Positions 28,443 through 37,397 of a stretch of DNA of 64,000 bases are shown piece by piece. Source of the DNA: Gaetbulibacter_B jejuensis. GTDB taxonomy: Bacteria > Bacteroidota > Bacteroidia > Flavobacteriales > Flavobacteriaceae. A program made the position numbers and the translations under genes. Under the pieces are notes generated by a model, which searched no databases, was not told the origin of the DNA, and worked only from the letters and a program-made list of their open reading frames with translations. Position 1 is the stretch's first letter. The number at the start of each line of letters is the position of its first letter. The stretch spans positions 1,178,001 to 1,242,000 of the forward strand of contig NZ_BAAAGF010000001.1 of NCBI RefSeq assembly GCF_039524015.1. Reading direction: 5' to 3'.

Positions 28443-30134
28443 ATGATAACAACTTGTGGAATAAAATTAACCCATGACGGGGCTGTAGCATTATTTGAAG
28501 ATAATAAGCTGATTTTTTCTGTTGAAATGGAAAAAATTAATAATAATGCACGATTTTCTAATATTACTGATTTAAAATCTATCGAAGACATCCTAAAGAC
28601 TTTTGGATATAACCTAAAAGACGTTGATAAATTTGTTATTGACGGATGGGGCAATAACGAACAAGACATTTTGGATTTTTATCCAGGATTAAGCATTAAG
28701 GATGGTGTCAGTCATTTAAAAGTATCTCAGAACGGTGAAAGTTATCAATTGCCAGTGGCAAGTTACTTGGAAGACAAAGTTGTTAATAATACATTGACTC
28801 CATTATCTTTTGATGGTTTGAAGATTAGTGGGCAAACCATGTCCTATGATAGTTATTTGCATACCACCGGACACATTATGGGATCTTATATGACTAGTCC
28901 ATTTGCTGTAAATAATGAAAGTTCATTCTTTTTAGTATGGGATGGAGGCATGTATCCGCATTTTTATTATTTGGATGCAGCAACAAGAAAGATAACTAAT
29001 TTAGGTGTTTTCTTTAATTTATTGGGATCAATTTATTCGCAGTTTGCCCAATATTTCGAGCCTTTTAAAAAGGGAAAAAACACTAGAAGAGACCTAGCCC
29101 TCGCAGGAAAAGTAATGGCCTATATTGCCTTTGGAGAGCCTCAAAAAAAACTATTCCCATTGTTTGAAGAATCATTAGAAAAATGTAATAACAAATCTAT
29201 TGGTTTATCAAATGCATTTGCAGATCATTTTGAATCTATCGTTGGTGAAGAATTTAAAGCTCCTGACGTTTTATATAGTTTTCATGTCTTTTTAAGAGAG
29301 AAATTATTAGAGCATCTCGAGTTGGCAATTAAAAAGTCAGGTATAAAAAACAGGAACTTATGTTTTAGTGGTGGTTGCGCATTAAACATTAAATGGAATT
29401 CAGATATCAGACGTTCCGGACTATTTGATAATGTATATGTGCCCCCTTTTCCAAACGACTCTGGAAGTGCCATTGGAACAGCATGCTCATCAATTTTTGT
29501 GGATCAAGGTTATAACTATATTGATTGGAGTGTTTATGCTGGTCCTGATATTATTGTAAATGATCCTGGTGAAGGTTGGCAAAAAAGAGAATGTACTGTT
29601 GTAGAGCTTGCAAAACTATTACATACAAGTAATGAGCCAGTAGTTCTCTTAAACTCTAGAGCTGAAATTGGTCCGCGAGCATTGGGTAATCGTAGTATAA
29701 TTGCCAGTCCTGTATCAACTAAATTGAAAGATATATTGAATAATGTTAAAGACCGTGAAGCTTACAGGCCTGTTTCTCCTATTTGTAAAGAAGAGTCAGC
29801 ACCAGAAATTTTTGAACCAGGAACTACAGATCCATACATGCTTTTTGATCATATAGTAAAAAAGGAATGGATTGAAAAAATTCCTGCTGTTATTCACATT
29901 GATAATACAGCAAGATTACAAACAGTAAATAAGAAAGATAATAAGCTAGTTTACGAATTATTGAACGAGTTTGAAAAATTAAGTTCAATACCCCTTTTAT
30001 GTAATACAAGTGCAAACTATAAGGGAACTGGCTTTTTTCCAGACATACATTCTGCTACTAAATGGAATAAAGTGAATTATGTTTGGTGTAATAACACAAT
30101 TTATGAAAAATCAGAAAAAATAAAATTTAATTAA
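28443..30134 (+). CDS. O-carbamoyltransferase (NodU/CmcH/TobZ family)
   Basis: This 563-residue protein has the length and motifs of the NodU/CmcH/TobZ family, which moves a carbamoyl group from carbamoyl phosphate via carbamoyl-adenylate to a hydroxyl of a natural product. Visible motifs are the N-terminal HDGAVALFED, HTTGHIMGSY with His140 and His144, a sugar-kinase-like FSGGCALN near 308, PPFPNDSGSAIGTA, and RAEIGPRALGNRS in the C-terminal part. It lies 88 bases after the permease gene and 11 bases before the ABC ATPase gene, so it is co-transcribed with the exporter. In this setting it should carbamoylate a sugar, Ser or Thr hydroxyl of the peptide, as in bleomycin or cephamycin pathways. 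The acceptor is inferred. Confidence 0.9.
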   Translation: MITTCGIKLTHDGAVALFEDNKLIFSVEMEKINNNARFSNITDLKSIEDILKTFGYNLKDVDKFVIDGWGNNEQDILDFYPGLSIKDGVSHLKVSQNGESYQLPVASYLEDKVVNNTLTPLSFDGLKISGQTMSYDSYLHTTGHIMGSYMTSPFAVNNESSFFLVWDGGMYPHFYYLDAATRKITNLGVFFNLLGSIYSQFAQYFEPFKKGKNTRRDLALAGKVMAYIAFGEPQKKLFPLFEESLEKCNNKSIGLSNAFADHFESIVGEEFKAPDVLYSFHVFLREKLLEHLELAIKKSGIKNRNLCFSGGCALNIKWNSDIRRSGLFDNVYVPPFPNDSGSAIGTACSSIFVDQGYNYIDWSVYAGPDIIVNDPGEGWQKRECTVVELAKLLHTSNEPVVLLNSRAEIGPRALGNRSIIASPVSTKLKDILNNVKDREAYRPVSPICKEESAPEIFEPGTTDPYMLFDHIVKKEWIEKIPAVIHIDNTARLQTVNKKDNKLVYELLNEFEKLSSIPLLCNTSANYKGTGFFPDIHSATKWNKVNYVWCNNTIYEKSEKIKFN

Positions 30135-30145
30135 AGTTTAAGATT

Positions 30146-30823
30146 ATGATAAAAATAGAAAACCTTTCTCGTACATTTTATACAGAAGAGCTAGAAACAA
30201 CAGCTTTGAACAAGGTAAATTTACAGATTAATGAAAAGGAATTTGTTGCTATTATGGGGCCATCTGGCTGTGGTAAGTCAACATTGCTAAATGTTCTTGG
30301 ATTAGTAGATAATTCAGCAGAAGGACAGTATTATTTTGAAGGACAAGACCTACAAAAGTTAAGTACATCAAAGAAAACAGAGTTCAGAAGAGATAATATT
30401 GGGTTTATCTTCCAAAATTTCAATTTGATTGATGAACTGAATGTATTTGAGAATATTGAGTTACCGCTTAGATACCAGAAAAGGGATAAGCAGTTTAGAG
30501 ATCAGGCTGTAAACAACGTACTTGAACGAATGGGTATTGCACACAGAAAAAAACATAATGTCTCTCAGTTATCTGGTGGTCAACAACAGCGTGTTGCAGT
30601 TGCAAGAGCCTTAGTAACAAATCCAAAACTTATACTTGCAGATGAGCCAACTGGGAATTTGGATTCTAAAAACGGTGATGATGTTATGCAAATGTTAGAA
30701 CAACTTAACAAAGAAGGTGCCACCATAATTATGGTAACACACTCGCCAACTGATGCACAAAAGGCACACAGGATCATTAATTTATTTGATGGTAAAATCG
30801 TTGATGAGCCTATTAAGGTTTAG
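30146..30823 (+). CDS. ABC transporter ATPase, MacB/LolD type
   Basis: This 225-residue ATPase is the usual length for LolD/MacB-type ATPases. Walker A is GPSGCGKST at 38-46, a Q-loop follows (FIFQNFNLI), the ABC signature is LSGGQQQR, Walker B is LILADEP followed by TGNLDS, and the switch His is in VTHS. It has no membrane segments. Its partner is the FtsX-type permease at 25913. The gene starts 11 bases after the carbamoyltransferase stop. It should power extrusion of the peptide from the periplasmic side through the adaptor and TolC. This gene is a confident family call; the cargo is inferred. Confidence 0.92.
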   Translation: MIKIENLSRTFYTEELETTALNKVNLQINEKEFVAIMGPSGCGKSTLLNVLGLVDNSAEGQYYFEGQDLQKLSTSKKTEFRRDNIGFIFQNFNLIDELNVFENIELPLRYQKRDKQFRDQAVNNVLERMGIAHRKKHNVSQLSGGQQQRVAVARALVTNPKLILADEPTGNLDSKNGDDVMQMLEQLNKEGATIIMVTHSPTDAQKAHRIINLFDGKIVDEPIKV

Positions 30824-30955
30824 TTTTAAAAACAGAGACCGGACGTTAGTACATTTTAAATTCATTTTCAAAAAGGGAGAAGATAATTCATATCGAATAC
30901 ACCTTAAATAATTAATGCCTTAATAGTTCACGTTTCTTGTTTTAGTTAAAAAATA

Positions 30956-32671
30956 ATGAAAGACAATCCATATATATCTTTACTTTCCATTTCCTGGAAA
31001 TATGCTAATAAAAAAAATAAGTCTTTGTTTGTTTTAGTCTATGTAATGTACATCATAACAAATTCTATTTTAGCAAGTTTTCCTTTAGTATATGGTTGGT
31101 TCGTAGATTCGTTGCAGTATAACACCCAGGATGCAATCAAAAACGTATGGATTTATATAATAGGTTACTTTTCTTTGGTAATAGGTTTTTGGCTATTTCA
31201 TGCACCAGCGAGAATGATTGAACGAAAATTGGCTTTTGAAATAAGTTCTAGCTTTCTCGAGAATCTGGTTGAAAAACTTACTAATCTGGATATATTGTGG
31301 CATAAAAAAAATCATTCGGCATCTTTAATCAATAGACTTAGAAAAGGTTTTTTAGGATTGAGAGGTTTCTTTGAAAATGGATTTGTCTATTTTCAAACAA
31401 TCATGCAATTGCTCATTTCATCAGTGGCAATGATTTATTTCTCGCCTTTATTTGGATCAATTGCCATAGGACTTGGGGTTTTTGCAATTTGGGTGAATTT
31501 CAAATATGATAAACCTTTTATAAAATCGCTCAACGAATTTAATGAAGAGGAACACAAAACGCTTGCCATGCTTACTGATAGTCTGAGTAATATAATGACT
31601 GTTATTACGCTTAGATTAAATAAAAAAATAATGCAGGAATTAGACATTATGTTAAAGCAAATGTCGCCCAGTTTTAGGCAAAACACAATAATAGCAATTA
31701 AAAAATGGCTTACCGCAAACTTATTGTCATCCTTTACGTATGCCTTCATCATAGTTGGTTACTTATATTCAAACTATAATTCTGGAACTGACTTTAAAAT
31801 AGGTCCGTTAGTTGCCCTAATTGCATTTATAACACAGTTTACGGTGGCATTTAATAACGTGGTTTTAAACTATACAAATATTGTGCAATATTATGCCGAT
31901 GTAAGTACAGTGAATATGGTTAACGATGAATTTGACGCCTACAAAAAAACGTTTAATAATTATAAATCGGCACCATCTAATTGGGAATCCATTGAAATTC
32001 AAGGAATCAATTATAGTCACGTAAACAAGAAAGAATGTAAAATAATATTTGAAAATGCAACTTTAGACATTGAACGTAACAGAAATATGGTCTTAGTTGG
32101 CAACAGTGGTATAGGTAAAAGTACGCTACTGTCGATAATTAAGGGAATGTACAGACTTGATTCGCAGCCCAAGTTGTTGATTGATAGTGTAGCATATAGC
32201 AATTGGAATACACTCACGGAATTGACAACCCTGTTTCCTCAGGATCCTGAGATTTTTGAAAATACAATATTGTTTAACCTCACTATGGGCATCCCATTTG
32301 AAACTGCAGAAATTGATGAAGCATGCCGAATAGCATGTATTGATGAATTTATTGAAAGTCTTTCTGAAGGGATAAATACAAAAATTGTTGAAAATGGAAA
32401 TAATCTTTCCGGAGGGCAAAAGCAGCGATTAGCCTTAGCTAGAGGCGTTTTAGCAGCTAAAAATAATAGCATAGTATTACTTGATGAGCCTACTAGTAAT
32501 ATAGATCCTCAAACTGAAATTAAAATATTTAAAAACCTCTTTGAACATTGGAGTGATAAGGTGTTAATATGTACAACTCACAATACAGAAATTCAAAATC
32601 TTTTTAAAATTAAATTGAAAATTGAAAATAAACAAATTCTCAACGAAGATATACCAACTTCTTTTAGTTAA
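30956..32671 (+). CDS. One-piece ABC exporter (fused membrane and ATPase domains)
   Basis: This 571-residue protein has an N-terminal six-helix transmembrane domain (about 20-300) and a C-terminal ATPase: Walker A GNSGIGKST near 382, signature LSGGQKQR near 484, Walker B SIVLLDEPTSNIDP. The layout is that of peptide, lipid and siderophore half-transporters that act as homodimers in the inner membrane. It lies 132 bases after the MacB-type ATPase, on the same strand, and is followed by a strong terminator. It may move the finished or partly tailored peptide to the periplasm, after which the MacAB-TolC set would finish export. Having two ABC systems in one cluster fits late tailoring or processing outside the cytoplasm. 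Confidence 0.88.
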   Translation: MKDNPYISLLSISWKYANKKNKSLFVLVYVMYIITNSILASFPLVYGWFVDSLQYNTQDAIKNVWIYIIGYFSLVIGFWLFHAPARMIERKLAFEISSSFLENLVEKLTNLDILWHKKNHSASLINRLRKGFLGLRGFFENGFVYFQTIMQLLISSVAMIYFSPLFGSIAIGLGVFAIWVNFKYDKPFIKSLNEFNEEEHKTLAMLTDSLSNIMTVITLRLNKKIMQELDIMLKQMSPSFRQNTIIAIKKWLTANLLSSFTYAFIIVGYLYSNYNSGTDFKIGPLVALIAFITQFTVAFNNVVLNYTNIVQYYADVSTVNMVNDEFDAYKKTFNNYKSAPSNWESIEIQGINYSHVNKKECKIIFENATLDIERNRNMVLVGNSGIGKSTLLSIIKGMYRLDSQPKLLIDSVAYSNWNTLTELTTLFPQDPEIFENTILFNLTMGIPFETAEIDEACRIACIDEFIESLSEGINTKIVENGNNLSGGQKQRLALARGVLAAKNNSIVLLDEPTSNIDPQTEIKIFKNLFEHWSDKVLICTTHNTEIQNLFKIKLKIENKQILNEDIPTSFS

Positions 32672-32775
32672 AAAAAGATATTAATTGTAAGTTTTATGTC
32701 CTAAGAATGATTAAATACATAAATGGAAATTCAGAAAAATTAATTAGTCGCTATTAAAAAGAAAACAAAAAATCC

Positions 32776-32820
32776 AAAAGAGACATTAAATAGAGTCTGC
32801 TTGCAATAAGAGTCTCTTTT
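32776..32820 (+). terminator. Terminator after the ABC exporter gene
   Basis: A perfect 9-bp stem, AAAAGAGAC at 32776-32784 and GTCTCTTTT at 32812-32820, ends in a short T run. The loop is long (27 bases). It lies 105 bases after the stop of the ABC exporter gene and probably ends the transcript that includes the NRPS and transport genes. Confidence 0.6.
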
Positions 32821-33443
32821 CAATGATTTTATCTATATTATAGCAACACGATTAAAGGATTCTGATCCCAAAACTATCTCTACTGATTTTATACATTAAA
32901 AATTATCATTGATAAATAAAAAGAGTTTGCTAACCCAGAAGAAGTAGATGGAATTGTAAATGTAAAGATGATACCTTTAGTTGTTCATTTGGTGTTTTCT
33001 GATGCTCAAAAATTAAACAGTATGATTAATTAAATATTTAGTTTTTCATTGGAAAACTTACACAAAAAGCAATGGCAAAAGAGCACTAGATCTTAGAGCG
33101 TATTTGATTACCAGAGGTTTATTAAAGCAAAATAATATCTGAGATTTTTCATTAATTGCTTGTGATAAATATTTGAAGACTGTATTGAACATATTTTGGT
33201 TTGGATGAGAAAAATGGATTTTATAGATAAACTAAACACTTTATTTTAAAGTTACTAGCTTTAATATTTCTGTCAACAATATCAAATAATTTGTGGGATC
33301 TGTAAACGCTAAAGTTAATACTGGATATTTTAAAAGGTAGCAAATGTTGATTTACGAAATTACGAGTCTGATTCAAAAACAAATTGATGTATGACTATTA
33401 ATAATAGAATATTACAGTTCGTAGTCAATCCTACAGAACCGCT
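32821..33443. other. 623-base gap with possible gene remnants
   Basis: No intact gene is visible. One frame (about 32930-33033) reads EFANPEEVDGIVNVKM and continues open for 34 codons without a start. Another short stretch near 33098-33139 reads RAYLITRGLLKQNN before a stop. The frames differ and stops are frequent. The region looks like decayed coding sequence of an unknown gene or genes, possibly once between the exporter and the phosphatase, but this is weak. Confidence 0.3.
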
Positions 33444-34211
33444 ATGAAAATCGATAGAATGTTCGAGAACAAAGACAAATTAAATTTTACAAAAGAATTA
33501 AAAATGTCGGCTTCCCACCCATCTTATGATAGTTTTAAGAGCCTTATACTTCTTAGGCATGGCGAATCATTGACAAATTTAGACTTGTCAGCGTATGGTC
33601 ATTTCAAAGACCATGAGGTGCCATTATCTGAATATGGTAAAAAGGAAGCAGTACAATGCGGATCTTATTGGGCATGCTATTGTAAGGAGAAAGAAGTTAA
33701 TTCGGTGTTGGTTTTGCACTCTCATTATTTACGTGCCAAAAATACTGCAGATATTATTGCTTCAGCGTTGAAGGATAATGTTCGAGATGTGAGAAGTGAA
33801 GAAGTTGAGCACATACATGAGCAGCTATGGCCGGAATGTCAGACGTTACATTTTGATAAAGTAAAAGATTATTTACACAACTGTCTTAAATTACGACATA
33901 AAAAAGGTATTTATCACTATAAGTTTCCAAGAGGTGGCGAAAATGGTCAAGATGTCTCAAAACGTGCTCAACTATTTATTGAAGAGTTTCAGACTAGGTA
34001 TTTATTAGATTCTTCAGATCTTATTATAGTAGTGACTCACTCATATTTTATGCGTGTTTTACTAAAAGAACTTTTTGAATGGAGTATTGAAGAATTTGGA
34101 CAGATTCGAAAGCCCAAAAACTGTAAAGGTTATATGTTATCATTGTCTGGTGGAATATTAACTCTAGAATCAAATCAACTTGCTTTTAAAGATTCAAATG
34201 AAATGGATTAA
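33444..34211 (+). CDS. Histidine-phosphatase (phosphoglycerate-mutase-like) family protein
   Basis: This 255-residue protein carries the RHG motif (LLRHGES, R38 H39 G40) that holds the phosphorylated histidine of branch-2 histidine phosphatases and phosphoglycerate mutases. A second conserved His is in VVTHSYFMRVLL near the C-terminus, and LSEYGKKEA and HYLRAKNTAD fit the family. It likely removes phosphate from a sugar or pseudosugar phosphate. It is followed 66 bases later by a GT20 glycosyltransferase, whose products are normally phosphorylated disaccharides. A synthase-plus-phosphatase pair, as in trehalose or validamycin synthesis, is therefore likely. The 33-residue N-terminal extension ahead of the catalytic domain is unusual. 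Confidence 0.8.
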   Translation: MKIDRMFENKDKLNFTKELKMSASHPSYDSFKSLILLRHGESLTNLDLSAYGHFKDHEVPLSEYGKKEAVQCGSYWACYCKEKEVNSVLVLHSHYLRAKNTADIIASALKDNVRDVRSEEVEHIHEQLWPECQTLHFDKVKDYLHNCLKLRHKKGIYHYKFPRGGENGQDVSKRAQLFIEEFQTRYLLDSSDLIIVVTHSYFMRVLLKELFEWSIEEFGQIRKPKNCKGYMLSLSGGILTLESNQLAFKDSNEMD

Positions 34212-34277
34212 AATCATAGTCTCTTAATTATAAAAACCTAAAATTATATTTTTTTAACCTTTATTGTCACTTAATAT

Positions 34278-35789
34278 ATGTCGTACCCAATCGTAGTATT
34301 GTATCATCGTTCTCCACCTGATTTAAACGAAAGAGAAGGAACTCAGGTGAATTGGAGAAAAGACCAAAGCCCAAATGGAATTATTCCTTACTTATTGGAA
34401 GTGATGACCAATCTTTCTAAAGATAGCTGTTGGATTTCGGCAACTTTAGAGCCAACAGAGGCAACAAGTACCTTGTATACTATTAAAGACGGTGGATTTT
34501 GCTCATCACGTTTGTATATTATACCCGAAGATTATACATTGTTTTACGACATATATTCCAAACAATATCTTTGGCCAATTTTGCATCAGTATCCTGAGTA
34601 TGTTATTGAGTTGCCACCGAATGCCACTACATCTTTTATAAAAGTGAATAAATTATTTGCTCAGGCTGCTTGTGATAAAACGTCTCAAGGTGGCACCGTT
34701 TGGGTGCACGATTATAATCTTTGGTTAACCCCCCATTTTATTAAGAAAATCAGACCCGATATAAAAGTATCATTCTTCTTTCATACTACGTTTCCGCAAA
34801 AAAAATACTTAGAATCTCTTCAGAATAAAAGTTTTTTTGTAGAATCCCTATTGGATTGTGATCTTATAGGTTTTCATATTCCCAGGTTTGTCAATCTTTG
34901 TGCAGATTGGTTACAGGAATATTTAGTAAAGCAAATCGATAAGACAGACATAAGTATTACTTACACGCCATCAGATACTGAATTATTAAATCCATTCTCG
35001 GCATTAACAGACTATGAAGTGGTATCAGAATTAAAAACACCTAATAGTTCGACTAAATTCGTAGCAAAACCCTTACCAGTCAAATATGTAAATGCTATTG
35101 AAAGCATAGAAGGTGAAAATCCTATATTCACATGTAATGATTTAAAAATCTATGAAAATAAAGACTTAGCATGGTTTGTACAAAAGGCCTCACAAATTGA
35201 TTATGATGATGATATCAGGATTATTTTTTCAGCGCGATGTGATTACACCAAAGGAGCTGTTGAGCTTTTGAAAGCTTTGAAAAAACTAGTTAGTATTCTC
35301 CCGGAAATAGTACCTTGGTTGCATGTAGATTTTATTTCTGTGCCTAGCGTAGTATCCAATCCCGTATATAATGAAGTGGCAGAACAGATAGATGCTATAT
35401 GTAACGCTATAAATGTCAGTGCAAAAAGAAAGGTAATACATCTTATAGATTATTGTTTGCCTCAAAAAGAACTTTATCAGTTGCTACAAGAAACTGATAT
35501 TTGCTGTGTTCCCTCCATTTACGATGGGCTAAATATGTTAGCGAAAGAATTTATTTCAGTACGCAATAGTAGTACTGGGAGGCTTATTTTATCGCGATAT
35601 GCAGGAGCTTCTGTTGAGTTGAATGAAGCTATATTAGTGGATCCTTTTTATACAGATGATTTACTAAGAGGTATCCTATTGGCAATTATTGATAACCCAA
35701 AATCTTTTTGTCATTCTATAGATAAGATGAAACAGAAAATGAAATCTGATTCTGATAAGTGGAGTTTACATTTTCTCCCTTTTCATTAA
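34278..35789 (+). CDS. GT20 (OtsA/trehalose-phosphate-synthase-like) glycosyltransferase
   Basis: This 503-residue protein contains VWVHDYNLWLTPHFI and VSFFFHTTFPQKKYL, counterparts of the HDYHL and FLHxPFP motifs of trehalose-6-phosphate synthase. SARCDYTKGAVELL is the donor-binding Arg/Lys region, and VPSIYDGLNMLAKEF matches the DGMNLVxxE motif. GT20 enzymes join a sugar from an NDP-sugar to a sugar phosphate; VldE in validamycin synthesis is a natural-product relative. Its placement after a histidine phosphatase within the NRPS cluster suggests it builds a disaccharide or pseudodisaccharide group for the product. A plain osmolyte role (trehalose or glucosylglycerol) is the alternative. Confidence 0.82.
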   Translation: MSYPIVVLYHRSPPDLNEREGTQVNWRKDQSPNGIIPYLLEVMTNLSKDSCWISATLEPTEATSTLYTIKDGGFCSSRLYIIPEDYTLFYDIYSKQYLWPILHQYPEYVIELPPNATTSFIKVNKLFAQAACDKTSQGGTVWVHDYNLWLTPHFIKKIRPDIKVSFFFHTTFPQKKYLESLQNKSFFVESLLDCDLIGFHIPRFVNLCADWLQEYLVKQIDKTDISITYTPSDTELLNPFSALTDYEVVSELKTPNSSTKFVAKPLPVKYVNAIESIEGENPIFTCNDLKIYENKDLAWFVQKASQIDYDDDIRIIFSARCDYTKGAVELLKALKKLVSILPEIVPWLHVDFISVPSVVSNPVYNEVAEQIDAICNAINVSAKRKVIHLIDYCLPQKELYQLLQETDICCVPSIYDGLNMLAKEFISVRNSSTGRLILSRYAGASVELNEAILVDPFYTDDLLRGILLAIIDNPKSFCHSIDKMKQKMKSDSDKWSLHFLPFH

Positions 35790-36034
35790 GTAGTTTAATT
35801 GATGAATTACTAAAATACGTTTGGCTTTTATTGAAAAATAATATGTTTTTAAGATAGTAAAAAGTAATGAAGGTTTTTTTTAATTTCGAAGCTTAATCTT
35901 CTTAGATGTATTAAAAAAAAGTCTAACTGTCAGTAACAATTATTTAACCCAACCTCAAAAAACAGTATAATTCTAAATTGAAGTATACAATCATATATTG
36001 GTTAAATTGAGGTCTCTATAATATGTAAATACTT

Positions 36035-37381
36035 ATGAACAAAAATTGGAAAATAATCATCATTGTTATTTTGATAAGATTTTCTTTATCAGCCCAAGAA
36101 AAAACATGGCAATTAAAAGAATGTATAGCGTATGCTTTGGAACACAATCTACAAGTCAATGATTTTGAATTTAACGAGCAATCTGGTCGAGAAAGTTATC
36201 GTCAATCGATTCGTAGTTTATTGCCAAATATAGATGCTGCAACTACGTATTTTATAAATTATGGGAGAAGTACCGATCCGTTTACGAATGATATTGTTAC
36301 TACAGATTTTTTCTCTAATACTTATAATATTAATTTGTCGATTGATGTCTTTCAAGGGTTTCAAAAAATTAATAATATTAAAGCCTCTAAATTTTTGTAT
36401 AGTGCTTTAAAGGAAGATAATCAACAGCAGAAATACCTTTTAGCATTTAGAATAATGCAGGCTTTTTACGATATTCAGTTTTTTGAAGGTCTGACTAGGA
36501 TTAGTAAAGAGCAATTAGCTGTTTCTCAAAGCAACTATAATCTGGTGCAAAAGCAATTAGAATTGGGCTTAAAAGCTGGTGCCGATCTTTATGAGGCCGA
36601 GTCACAGCTTCTTACCGATAAACTCAATGTTACTCAGGCTGAGAATCAGTTAGAGGCTTCTAAATTACGGCTCATTCAGGAGATGAATCTGAAGAATGCC
36701 AATGATATCGCTATCCAAACTGAAATAATCTTGGAAGATTCGGTTTCAGAAGGTGGTAATATAGAGATAGATACGATCTTTAACAAAGCAAAAGATTTTC
36801 TACCTTTAATCAAGTCACAACAATATCGTGAGAAAGCTGCAAAAAAGCAGTTGGATGTTGCTAGAGGTTCACTATATCCTTCATTGTCTTTTTTTGCTGG
36901 TATAGGTACAGGTTATTTCGAAACAACAAGTAATGATATAGGTGAAACGATTTCGTTTAGAGATCAGTTTAGAGACAACACGTTTCAATTTATTGGAGTT
37001 AGCTTAAGCATTCCCATTAGTAATGGTTGGGCAAATCGTTCGCAAGTGCAGCAACAGAAAATAGAATATCAACGTGCTCAGAATGATTTAGATGTTCAAG
37101 AGCAAGAATTATATAGAACCATTCAGGCTTTAGTTCAGGATTATAATTCCCTACTTGTTGAGGTAGAGCAAAGTAAACAAAAAATAAAATCGCAGAGTCT
37201 GGCTTTTACCATTGCACAAAAACGTTACGAAAAAGGATTAATATCTACTATAGAACTTTTTACAGCAAAAAACCTTTTAACAAGTGCACAAAATGAAAAC
37301 CTTCAGATACAATTAAGATCTCAAATTAATAAAAGTACTTTGGATTTCTACCGAGGTTTACCAATATTTAATATGAACTAA
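36035..37381 (+). CDS. TolC-family outer-membrane efflux protein
   Basis: This 448-residue protein starts with a signal peptide (hydrophobic 7-19, cleavage near SAQ-EKTW). It has the two-fold repeated helical layout of TolC/OprM proteins, with long amphipathic helices rich in Gln, Ala and Leu, and two stretches with turn and beta features (SRDTDPFT-like STDPFTNDIV and the later DQFRDNTFQF). TolC trimers form the outer-membrane duct of tripartite pumps. It is followed 16 bases later by the adaptor gene, and the cluster holds a MacB-type permease and ATPase. It begins a new transcript after a 245-base gap in which I see no gene. Confidence 0.92.
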   Translation: MNKNWKIIIIVILIRFSLSAQEKTWQLKECIAYALEHNLQVNDFEFNEQSGRESYRQSIRSLLPNIDAATTYFINYGRSTDPFTNDIVTTDFFSNTYNINLSIDVFQGFQKINNIKASKFLYSALKEDNQQQKYLLAFRIMQAFYDIQFFEGLTRISKEQLAVSQSNYNLVQKQLELGLKAGADLYEAESQLLTDKLNVTQAENQLEASKLRLIQEMNLKNANDIAIQTEIILEDSVSEGGNIEIDTIFNKAKDFLPLIKSQQYREKAAKKQLDVARGSLYPSLSFFAGIGTGYFETTSNDIGETISFRDQFRDNTFQFIGVSLSIPISNGWANRSQVQQQKIEYQRAQNDLDVQEQELYRTIQALVQDYNSLLVEVEQSKQKIKSQSLAFTIAQKRYEKGLISTIELFTAKNLLTSAQNENLQIQLRSQINKSTLDFYRGLPIFNMN

Positions 37382-37397
37382 AAAGAATTAGAATACT

